From positions 1 to 32,156 of the forward strand of contig CALVZV010000016.1 of assembly GCA_944372665.1 (NCBI GenBank): a DNA stretch of 32,156 nucleotides, in the 5' to 3' direction. The notes under the pieces are model-generated. The model had not been told where the DNA came from. It worked only from the letters and a program-made list of their open reading frames with translations, and did no database searches. Each line of letters begins with the position of its first letter. Position 1 is the first letter of the stretch. Positions 26,250 to 32,156 of this stretch are shown here, piece by piece. Made by a program: the position numbers and the translations under genes. This stretch comes from an uncultured Clostridia bacterium. GTDB lineage: Bacteria > Bacillota > Clostridia > Christensenellales > DTU072.

Positions 26250-27743
26250 TTATTTTCTGCCCGTGGCGTATTCCAGTTCCTTCTGGGTCAGCTCCGACAG
26301 CCGTCTGACTTCTCTTAGATTCAGCTTGAGTCTTTCGGCTATCCCCGTTCCGTAGCGCGGTTCGGTCTTGTAAAACAGCGCCGCGCTGCGGTATTGGATG
26401 CGTTTTTCCGCGCCACCCAGCGATTCGGCAATATTGTTCATGAGCCTTGAACGCTGAGCTTCGTCCATGGCTAGGAATCTGTCGCGCGGCTGAACGAAGT
26501 CGATGTCCTTTATCGGCTGAACGTCGCGCGTTACTGGCGCGGTCACTCCCGGAGGAACGGTGCGTACGCGTTTGGAAAAACGTACTTCCTGCATGCTGTT
26601 GGGATAGTAGTTCACGGGGTTGACCGGGTTTTCCGCCAGGTCGCCGTCGCGCTGGTAATTGAATACGGGCGACGCCGAAGCGTTCACGGCAACGCGGTTG
26701 AAGTTGACGCCCAGTCTGTAGCGCTGTGCGTCTGAATAGGCGAACATCCTGCCCTGAAGCATTTTGTCGGGGCTTGCCGAGGTGCCGGGCACCATGTTTG
26801 CGGGGCAGAACGCCGCCTGTTCGATCTCGTTAAAGAAGTTTCCGGGGTTGCGGTTCAGGGTGAGTCTGCCGATCTCGATCAGCGGGAAGTCGCTCTCGTA
26901 CCACGTTTTGGTGGTGTCGAACGGGTCGAAGCGGTATGTCTTTGCCTGCTGCGGCGTCATTATCTGGACCGCCACGCGCCAAGAAGGGTAGTCGCCACGC
27001 GCAATGGCGTTTCTTAAGTCTTCTCCCGCAAAATCGGGATTTTCGCCGGCTATGCGTGCGGCTTCGTCGGGATCGAGGTTTTTCAGTCCTTGCTCGGACA
27101 GGAAGTGGTATTTGATATAGACGTAATCGCCCGATTGATTGTACCACGAAAAGGTGTTTGTTCCGAAACCGTCCATAAACCTGAAGCCGTAGGGGATACC
27201 CTGATCCGAGAAAAGCACGGTAACCTGGTTCAGACTTTCCGGCGTCAGCGACAGAAAGTCCCATTGTGCGTTGGGATCGGTCAGGTTGGTTTGCGGATTC
27301 TTTTTCTGTGAATGAATGAAATCGGGGAATTTCATGGGATCGCGGATAAAGAACACCGGTGTGTTGTTGCATACGATGTCGTGTATCCCTTCGTCGGTGT
27401 AGAACTTGACCGCGAAGCCGCGCGGATCTCTGACGGTGTCGGCGGAATCTCTGCCTCCGGCTACCGTCGAAAAGCGTACGAGAACCCTGAATTTTTTGCC
27501 CACCTTGGTAAACAGCCCCGCAAGCGTGTATCCGGACATGTCCCTGGTAGGGACGAATTCCCCGTGCGCGCCCCAGCCTTTGGCGTGCACAACTCTTTCC
27601 GGGATGCGTTCGCGGTCGAACGCCGACAGCTTGTCTATAAGCACGCTGTCGCGCAGCAGTATGTTACCTTCCGCGTCGCTTTCGGATACCTGATCGGTCT
27701 GTACGGGTTCCCCGAGTCGCTTTGTAAACAGATTATCGTCCAT
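26250..27743 (-). CDS. katA: Monofunctional haem catalase
   Basis: KatA dismutates hydrogen peroxide in the cytoplasm. The 497-residue protein is typical of small-subunit (clade 3-like) catalases. Active-site His53 lies in VVHAKGWGAHG, the distal Asn in NNTPVFF (126-132, after an unusual Cys125 where Gly is common), then FIRDPMKFPDF. The proximal haem ligand is Tyr336 in RMFAYSDAQRYRLG. Translation starts at 27743, 11 bases after AGGAGG on the minus strand. It is unusual but not unknown in strict anaerobes and may have been acquired; base use does not differ visibly from its neighbours. It stands alone and is divergent from the next gene. Confidence 0.96.
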   Translation of the reverse strand: MDDNLFTKRLGEPVQTDQVSESDAEGNILLRDSVLIDKLSAFDRERIPERVVHAKGWGAHGEFVPTRDMSGYTLAGLFTKVGKKFRVLVRFSTVAGGRDSADTVRDPRGFAVKFYTDEGIHDIVCNNTPVFFIRDPMKFPDFIHSQKKNPQTNLTDPNAQWDFLSLTPESLNQVTVLFSDQGIPYGFRFMDGFGTNTFSWYNQSGDYVYIKYHFLSEQGLKNLDPDEAARIAGENPDFAGEDLRNAIARGDYPSWRVAVQIMTPQQAKTYRFDPFDTTKTWYESDFPLIEIGRLTLNRNPGNFFNEIEQAAFCPANMVPGTSASPDKMLQGRMFAYSDAQRYRLGVNFNRVAVNASASPVFNYQRDGDLAENPVNPVNYYPNSMQEVRFSKRVRTVPPGVTAPVTRDVQPIKDIDFVQPRDRFLAMDEAQRSRLMNNIAESLGGAEKRIQYRSAALFYKTEPRYGTGIAERLKLNLREVRRLSELTQKELEYATGRK

Positions 27744-27751
27744 ATTCTAAA

Positions 27752-27798
27752 CCACCTCCTGTCAGACATATATACGCGACTCGGCGGCGTTTGGTGAA
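27752..27798 (-). promoter_or_regulatory. Catalase ribosome site and candidate promoter
   Basis: On the minus strand AGGAGGTGG (27760-27752) is a strong ribosome site. Upstream, TATATA (27774-27769) could be a -10, with TTCACC (27798-27793) as a weak -35 at 18 bases. I see no convincing PerR palindrome. Confidence 0.4.
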
Positions 27799-27846
27799 AA
27801 ACGCAGGAACATTTTTTCCTCGGCGTGGATTTTTGAAAATAAGTAA

Positions 27847-27852
27847 TATAAT
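27847..27852 (+). promoter_or_regulatory. -10 box abutting the DUF308-like gene
   Basis: A perfect TATAAT ends six bases before the ATG at 27859, so transcription would begin at or next to the start codon. There is no good -35 at the right distance. No Shine-Dalgarno sequence precedes the gene. Confidence 0.5.
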
Positions 27853-27858
27853 AACCGT

Positions 27859-28464
27859 ATGGAAAACATACGTACCGAAAAAAATTACAAATACCGAAAC
27901 CTTATATGGGGCGTTGCGTTGATACTTGCGGGGATATTGTTCGCCACATTGCGAAGCGCGTTCGTGAGCGTGCTGATGACCCTTACGGGCGGCATGCTGA
28001 TAGTATACGGTGCTACACGTCTGGCGGAGAAAGACTATATCGGCGGCGGCACGGCAGTTCTGGCGGGCGTCGCCGTAACGGTATGCGGCTGGCTGCTGAT
28101 AAAAGCGTCGCTGATGATAACGGGAACGGCGCTGATAGTCTACGGGATCGTGCTGGTATGCGTCCGCGTCGGAAAGCTCAAAAGCGCGTCGTTAAAAGAG
28201 GCTGCGGCGGCTATGCTGAAGCCCGTTCTGGCTGCGGCGGCGGGGATACTGCTGACGGTATGCGGAGTCAGACTGTCGGACGCTTTATTTATAACGACCG
28301 GTATCCTGGCTGTGCTGACGGGCATATTGACTATAATTCCGCCGTTAAGGAAGAAAACGGCTTCCGACATCGGGGTCGGGACCGGAGACGATCTGCCTGA
28401 GCGCGGGAAAGGGTCCGATAAAGCGGCTCGGAACAAAAACGGCGCCGGTAAAAGGGCGCCGTAA
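27859..28464 (+). CDS. Small multipass membrane protein, DUF308/HdeD-like
   Basis: The 201-residue protein has about six hydrophobic helices in three loose repeats, each with a Gly-rich G-x-L-x-x-x-x-G pattern (for example GGMLIVYG and GTALIVYG), as in DUF308/HdeD-like proteins. A basic ~35-residue tail, rich in Lys, Arg and Gly, should face the cytoplasm. HdeD in E. coli is linked to acid stress; here the role is unknown. The first helix begins near residue 13, so a later start is unlikely. Divergent from the catalase gene, with which it may share control. Confidence 0.75.
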   Translation: MENIRTEKNYKYRNLIWGVALILAGILFATLRSAFVSVLMTLTGGMLIVYGATRLAEKDYIGGGTAVLAGVAVTVCGWLLIKASLMITGTALIVYGIVLVCVRVGKLKSASLKEAAAAMLKPVLAAAAGILLTVCGVRLSDALFITTGILAVLTGILTIIPPLRKKTASDIGVGTGDDLPERGKGSDKAARNKNGAGKRAP

Positions 28465-28509
28465 CGGCGTTTATTTCGCCGGAGGGGCGTAAAAAAGTAT
28501 TTAATTCGC

Positions 28510-28538
28510 TTGACTTATCGATTTTACGTTGATATAAT
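28510..28538 (+). promoter_or_regulatory. Promoter of the str (translation) operon
   Basis: TTGACT (28510-28515), a 17-base spacer and TATAAT (28533-28538) with extended TGA give a near-ideal sigma-A promoter. The predicted start is near 28545. Confidence 0.88.
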
Positions 28539-28542
28539 TACT

Positions 28543-28563
28543 AGGCTTGCAGGATGCAGGCTT
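28543..28563 (+). other. Hairpin at the predicted 5' end of the str transcript
   Basis: AGGCTTGCA (28543-28551) pairs with TGCAGGCTT (28555-28563) over nine positions including two G-T wobbles, with loop GGA. It falls at the predicted transcript start and before the AGGAG ribosome site. No T tract follows, so it is not a terminator. Confidence 0.5.
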
Positions 28564-28585
28564 ATTTCTGTGTTACAGGAGCAAT

Positions 28586-28837
28586 ATGGACCGTAAAGCC
28601 GAGGCGCTTCTGGCGCGGGAAAAGGTCATCGGATTAAGACAAGTTATGCGCGGAATACGTGACGGCCGGATAAGGTGTGTACTGGTCGCCGCCGACGCCG
28701 AGGAGCATATAAAACTGGAACTCGGAAACCAATGCGAGGCAAAAGGCGTGAAACTGGTGTCCGTTCCCTCCAAAGAGGAACTGGGACGCGCGTCCGGGAT
28801 AGACGTCGACTGCGCCGCAGTGGGGATCATCGGGTAA
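28586..28837 (+). CDS. ybxF: L7Ae-family ribosomal protein-like (YbxF type)
   Basis: The 83-residue protein is a small L7Ae/L30e/S12e/Gadd45-family RNA binder with LVAADAEEH and the C-terminal IDVDCAAVGI. Bacterial members such as B. subtilis YbxF bind kink-turn RNA. I start it at ATG 28586, a few bases after AGGAG; an upstream TTG at 28547 overlaps the transcript start and hairpin. It precedes rpsL as in Bacillus, though rpoC is not the upstream neighbour here. No kink-turn is evident in the leader. Confidence 0.88.
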   Translation: MDRKAEALLAREKVIGLRQVMRGIRDGRIRCVLVAADAEEHIKLELGNQCEAKGVKLVSVPSKEELGRASGIDVDCAAVGIIG

Positions 28838-28899
28838 AAGCGTTACTGTAGAGCGTCCGCTATTGGGTTGAAAGCGGGCCGAACAAAAGGAGGACCATA

Positions 28900-29271
28900 A
28901 TGCCAACTACCAACCAACTCATCAGGCAAGGCAGACAACGTCAGACCAAAAAATCGTTGACCCCCATCATGGATGGCTGTCCGCAAAAGAGAGGCGTATG
29001 CCTTTCGGTCACGACGACGACGCCCAAAAAGCCTAATTCCGCGGTGCGTAAAATTGCCAGGGTTCGTCTTGTAAACGGAATGGAAGGTACCATCTACATT
29101 CCCGGTGTGGGACACAACCTGCAAGAGCACTCTGTCGTATTGATCAGAGGCGGAAGAGTAAGGGATCTGCCCGGCGTGCGTTATCATATCATACGCGGAA
29201 CGCTGGACACTGCGGGCGTAGCAAAGCGCAAGCAGGCAAGATCCAAGTACGGCGCAAAGACGCCCAAATAA
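28900..29271 (+). CDS. rpsL: Ribosomal protein S12
   Basis: S12 lies in the 30S decoding centre. The 123-residue protein keeps [19 protein letters not shown] with Lys43, and GHNLQEHS. Numbering matches E. coli S12 without gaps through the functional loops. Residue 88, usually Lys in [13 protein letters not shown], is Arg here (codon AGG at 29161), and residues 36 and 38 are Ser and Thr instead of Arg and Tyr. Arg88 is a known streptomycin-resistance substitution in other bacteria. AAAGGAGG precedes the ATG. Confidence 0.97.
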   Translation: MPTTNQLIRQGRQRQTKKSLTPIMDGCPQKRGVCLSVTTTTPKKPNSAVRKIARVRLVNGMEGTIYIPGVGHNLQEHSVVLIRGGRVRDLPGVRYHIIRGTLDTAGVAKRKQARSKYGAKTPK

Positions 29272-29308
29272 GTCTTTGCCACCTTATTAACTACAGGAGG
29301 ACATTACA

Positions 29309-29779
29309 ATGCCTAGAAGAAGCGGAGTTCCAAAGAGAAACGTACTTCCGGATCCCGTATATAATTCAGAGGTCATCACCAAACTGACCAACCAGGTCAT
29401 GTACGACGGTAAACTGGGAACCGCCCAGAAAATCGTTTACAGCGCGTTCGACATCATCAAGGAAAAGACCGGCAACGCTCCCGACGAGGTGTTCTTCAAA
29501 GCCCTCGAGAACGTCATGCCCGTACTCGAAGTCAAGGCGCGCCGCGTAGGCGGAGCCAACTATCAGGTACCGCTTGAGATCCGTCCCGTACGCAGACAGA
29601 CTCTGGGTATACGCTGGCTGGTAGCTTATGCCAGAAAGCGCGGCGAAAGGACGATGGCCGAAAGACTCGCGGGAGAGATCATGGACGCCTACAACAACGC
29701 CGGCGGCTCCATAAAGAAGAAGGAAGACACGCACCGCATGGCGGAAGCGAACAAGGCGTTCGCGCACTTCCGCTGGTAA
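29309..29779 (+). CDS. rpsG: Ribosomal protein S7
   Basis: S7 nucleates the head of the 30S subunit by binding 16S rRNA. The 156-residue protein has the standard length and the family signature near the N terminus ([21 protein letters not shown]), then [31 protein letters not shown] precedes the ATG, 37 bases after rpsL. Its stop codon lies at the foot of a hairpin region before fusA. Confidence 0.97.
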   Translation: MPRRSGVPKRNVLPDPVYNSEVITKLTNQVMYDGKLGTAQKIVYSAFDIIKEKTGNAPDEVFFKALENVMPVLEVKARRVGGANYQVPLEIRPVRRQTLGIRWLVAYARKRGERTMAERLAGEIMDAYNNAGGSIKKKEDTHRMAEANKAFAHFRW

Positions 29780-29833
29780 CGGTACATAACACCGTGAACC
29801 TCGAACGGTATGTTATGCATACCGTTTAATTTT
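29778..29833 (+). promoter_or_regulatory. Overlapping alternative hairpins between rpsG and fusA
   Basis: Two local hairpins are possible: ACGGT/ACCGT (29779-29783 with 29791-29795) and AACGGTATG/CATACCGTT (29804-29812 with 29818-29826). Alternatively 29778-29795 can pair with 29805-29826 as 18 base pairs broken by two 2-base bulges, with a nine-base loop. TTTAATTTT overlaps and follows the 3' arm (29825-29833), and the foot overlaps the rpsG stop codon. It looks like an attenuator or processing site; the function is inferred. Confidence 0.6.
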
Positions 29834-29849
29834 GTTAGGGAGTAATGAA

Positions 29850-31916
29850 ATGGCAAGAGAGTATCCGCTGGATAAAATCAGAAACATAGGAATAATGGCG
29901 CATATCGACGCCGGAAAGACGACGACTTCCGAGCGCATACTTTTCTATACCGGGAAAACGCATAAACTCGGCGAAGTGCACGAGGGCGACGCGACGATGG
30001 ACTGGATGGTCCAGGAGCAGGAAAGGGGCATAACGATCACTTCCGCCGCGACCACCACGCATTGGCGCGACTGCTGCATCAACCTTATTGATACTCCCGG
30101 GCACATCGACTTCGCGGTCGAGGTCGAGAGAAGTCTGAGAGTGCTTGACGGCGCCGTGGCGGTATTCTGCGCCAAAGGCGGCGTGGAGCCGCAGTCCGAA
30201 ACGGTTTGGCGCCAGGCGGACAAATACGGCGTGCCGAGGATAGCGTTCGTCAATAAAATGGATATAAACGGCGCAGACTTCAACCGCGTCATCACCATGA
30301 TGCGCGAGCGTCTGCACGCCAATCCGCTGCCCATCACTCTGCCCATCGGCGAAGAAGACACTTTCCGCGGCATTATCGACCTTATCCACAATCATGCGCT
30401 GATGTATCACGACGACGACCTGGGCAAGGAGTACGACGTCGTGGAGATCCCTGACGAATACAAAGAAACCGTCGAACGTCACCGCCAGGCGATTGTCGAG
30501 GCGTGCGCCGAACACGACGACACGCTGCTGGAAAAGTATTTCGGAGGCGAGGAAATAACCTCCGACGAGATGCTCGCCGTGTTGAGGAAAGCCACCGTGG
30601 CAATGCAGATAGTGCCCGTGATATGCGGCAGCGCCTACAGGAACAAAGGCGTTCAGATACTTCTGGACGCGATAGTCGATCTGCTGCCGGCGCCCACCGA
30701 CGTCCCCGCCATAAAAGCCGAATACCGCGGTAAGGAGGAAATACGTCACCCTGCCGACAACGAGGCGCTGTCAGGGCTGGTTTTCAAGATAATGGTCGAT
30801 CCTTTTGTCGGCAAGCTTGCGTTTTACCGCGTGTACTCGGGCGTTATGCGCACGGGCATGACCGTATATAATTCCGTCAAGGAAAAGCGCGAACGTATCG
30901 GCAGGATTTTAAGGATGCACGCCAATTCCAGAAAGGAAATAGACGAAGCCTCAGCAGGCGACATAGTCGCTTTGGTGGGACTCAAGGAAGTTTCCACCGG
31001 CGATACGCTGTGCGACCTCAACAGACCGATAGTGCTTGAAAAAATGGAATTTCCCGATCCGGTCATACGCGTGGCGATAGAGCCCAAGACCAAACTCGGT
31101 CAGGAGAAGATGAGCCTCGCGCTTGCCAAGCTTTCCGACGAAGATCCCAGCTTTAAGACCTACACCGACCGCGAAACGGGCCAGACGATAATTGCCGGAA
31201 TGGGAGAACTGCATCTGGAGATAATAGTTGACAGACTGCTGAGGGAATTCAAGGTCGAAGCCAACGTCGGCAAACCCCAGGTGGCATACCGCGAAACCAT
31301 CAAAAAACCCGCGCGTGCCGAAGGTAAATTCATACGTCAGTCGGGCGGCAAGGGTCAGTACGGTCACGTCGTTATCGAGATCAGTCCGCTGGAGCCCGGC
31401 TCCGGCATAGAGTTCGCAGACGAAACCGTGGGCGGTTCGGTGCCCAAGGAATTCATCAAGGCTGTCGAGGAAGGTATCCGCGACGCCGCCAAAGCCGGCG
31501 TTGTGGCAGGCTACGAACTGGTAGACTTCCGCGTGGCGCTGGTAGACGGTTCTTCGCACGAGGTCGACTCCTCCGAGATGGCGTTCAAGATTGCCGCAAG
31601 CATGGCGCTTAAGGAAGCCGCCCAGAAAGCGGGCGCCACTATCCTGGAACCCGTCATGGCGGTGGAGATCACCTGCCCCGACGACTACCTGGGCGACGTG
31701 TTGGGAACGGTCACTTCGCGCCGCGGCAGCATAAAGAACATGGAGGACAGAAAGGGAGTCAAAGTCGTCGACTGCGACGTGCCGTTGTCGGAAATGTTCG
31801 GCTACGCCACCACTCTGAGGTCGGCTACGCAGGGCAGAGGCAATTACACGATGCAGCTAAGCTGCTATACCGAAGTACCGCGTTCCGAATTCGAAAGGAT
31901 AACCGGAAAAAAGTAG
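29850..31916 (+). CDS. fusA: Elongation factor G
   Basis: EF-G is the GTPase that drives translocation. The 688-residue protein has G1 AHIDAGKTT (17-25), G2 RGITI, G3 DTPGHIDF, and G4 NKMD, then domains II to V with standard GGSVPKEFI and RRGSIKNME segments. I start it at ATG 29850, seven bases after GGGAG; a TTG 18 bases upstream adds six residues and overlaps the ribosome site. It follows rpsG in the usual order. Its length is ordinary. Confidence 0.97.
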   Translation: MAREYPLDKIRNIGIMAHIDAGKTTTSERILFYTGKTHKLGEVHEGDATMDWMVQEQERGITITSAATTTHWRDCCINLIDTPGHIDFAVEVERSLRVLDGAVAVFCAKGGVEPQSETVWRQADKYGVPRIAFVNKMDINGADFNRVITMMRERLHANPLPITLPIGEEDTFRGIIDLIHNHALMYHDDDLGKEYDVVEIPDEYKETVERHRQAIVEACAEHDDTLLEKYFGGEEITSDEMLAVLRKATVAMQIVPVICGSAYRNKGVQILLDAIVDLLPAPTDVPAIKAEYRGKEEIRHPADNEALSGLVFKIMVDPFVGKLAFYRVYSGVMRTGMTVYNSVKEKRERIGRILRMHANSRKEIDEASAGDIVALVGLKEVSTGDTLCDLNRPIVLEKMEFPDPVIRVAIEPKTKLGQEKMSLALAKLSDEDPSFKTYTDRETGQTIIAGMGELHLEIIVDRLLREFKVEANVGKPQVAYRETIKKPARAEGKFIRQSGGKGQYGHVVIEISPLEPGSGIEFADETVGGSVPKEFIKAVEEGIRDAAKAGVVAGYELVDFRVALVDGSSHEVDSSEMAFKIAASMALKEAAQKAGATILEPVMAVEITCPDDYLGDVLGTVTSRRGSIKNMEDRKGVKVVDCDVPLSEMFGYATTLRSATQGRGNYTMQLSCYTEVPRSEFERITGKK

Positions 31917-31927
31917 TTTAAAGCCTC

Positions 31928-31964
31928 GGTGTGGCGTATTTCACGCGCCATTCACCTAAATTTT
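31928..31964 (+). terminator. Possible weak terminator after fusA
   Basis: GGTGTGGCG (31928-31936) pairs with CGCCA-tt-CACC (31946-31956), nine pairs with a TT bulge and a nine-base loop. It is followed by TAAATTTT, a short and interrupted T tract. Some read-through to tuf is likely. Confidence 0.4.
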
Positions 31965-31985
31965 ATAAAAATGGCTGGAAAAAGC

Positions 31986-32014
31986 TAGACAAGGCATTTT
32001 GTTTATTATATAAT
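31986..32014 (+). promoter_or_regulatory. Promoter of tuf
   Basis: TAGACA (31986-31991), a 17-base spacer and TATAAT (32009-32014) predict a start near 32021, so tuf has its own strong promoter in addition to read-through. Confidence 0.85.
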
Positions 32015-32020
32015 AAATCT

Positions 32021-32043
32021 ACTGTTCCGGGAAACGGAACGGT
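32021..32043 (+). other. Hairpin at the predicted 5' end of the tuf transcript
   Basis: ACTGTTCCG (32021-32029) pairs with CGGAACGGT (32035-32043), nine pairs with one wobble, loop GGAAA. It begins exactly at the predicted transcript start. No T tract follows and the ribosome site is 27 bases downstream, so a role in mRNA stability is more likely than termination. Confidence 0.55.
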
Positions 32044-32085
32044 GCCAAAAATAAAAAATTACCATTATCGGGAGGATAGAATCCA

Positions 32086-32156
32086 ATGGCAAAATCCAAA
32101 TTTGACAGAAGTAAACCGCACGTCAACATCGGCACCATCGGCCACGTTGACCACGG
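32086..32156 (+). CDS. tuf: Elongation factor Tu, N-terminal fragment (3' partial)
   Basis: The window ends after about 24 codons. The visible MAKSKFDRSKPHVNIGTIGH runs into the start of the G1 loop (GHVDHG), which identifies EF-Tu, the GTPase that brings aminoacyl-tRNA to the ribosome. GGGAGG (32070-32075) precedes the ATG by ten bases. Its place after fusA is the usual one. Confidence 0.95.
   Translation, partial: MAKSKFDRSKPHVNIGTIGHVDH

Noticed and set aside
27744..27858. PerR box upstream of the catalase
   Set aside because: The best AT-rich stretch (27841-27855) matches the palindromic consensus poorly and could be ordinary promoter sequence.
28439..28481. Tandem GC-rich hairpins at the end of the DUF308-like gene as a terminator
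   Set aside because: The stems are good (ACGGCGCC/GGCGCCGT and CGGCG/CGCCG) but no T tract follows, so termination cannot be claimed.
28545..28585. Kink-turn or L7Ae autoregulatory motif in the leader
   Set aside because: I looked for the GA/AG tandem with a three-base bulge and found only a plain hairpin.
1..32156. CRISPR arrays, tRNA or rRNA genes, insertion sequences, phage genes, defence systems
   Set aside because: No repeat-spacer pattern, cloverleaf, transposase or integrase coding sequence was recognised; the window is mostly core metabolism and translation.

Overview
The window reads as a chromosomal segment of an anaerobic, Gram-positive bacterium, most likely class Clostridia. 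The reasons are strong GGAGG-type ribosome binding sites, a Bacillus/Clostridium-like pyr gene order with the PyrK/PyrD-1B dihydroorotate dehydrogenase, a short HisG with HisZ, a class III (anaerobic) ribonucleotide reductase, and an L7Ae-like gene in front of rpsL. Base composition and codon use look even throughout. I cannot name a genus or species. I saw no tRNA, rRNA, CRISPR array, insertion sequence or phage gene. No gene-free stretch exceeds 300 bases; the longest is the 169-base fusA-tuf gap.

Layout. (1) 1-4260: the C-terminal half of an MFS sugar-type transporter, an unrecognised membrane-anchored protein and a GH3 beta-glucosidase form one operon closed by a strong terminator. (2) 4285-14433: a complete UMP operon, pyrB-pyrC-carA-carB-pyrK-pyrD-pyrF-pyrE, with a sirtuin translationally coupled to its end. 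(3) 14434-21974: a histidine operon hisZ-G-D-C-B-H-A-F-IE, preceded by a near-perfect inverted repeat over the promoter and closed by a terminator. (4) 22008-26243: anaerobic dNTP synthesis: nrdG, two NrdR boxes, nrdD carrying a fused C-terminal redoxin domain, and a thioredoxin-reductase-like gene lacking the usual NADPH phosphate-binding residues. (5) 26250-28464: a minus-strand haem catalase divergent from a small DUF308-like membrane protein gene. (6) 28510-32156: the str-type translation operon (L7Ae-like, rpsL, rpsG, fusA), then tuf with its own promoter, cut by the window end.

How the genes work together. Regions 2 and 3 are near-complete biosynthetic routes sharing PRPP. The histidine route lacks only histidinol-phosphate phosphatase here. 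Region 4 looks like a self-contained deoxyribonucleotide module in which the reductase carries its own redoxin and a dedicated flavoprotein could recharge it.

The points most worth a second look are the NrdD-redoxin fusion with its atypical reductase, a natural Arg88 in ribosomal protein S12, a switch-like pair of overlapping hairpins between rpsG and fusA, the his operator, two candidate leaderless transcripts, and hairpins at the predicted 5' ends of both translation transcripts.
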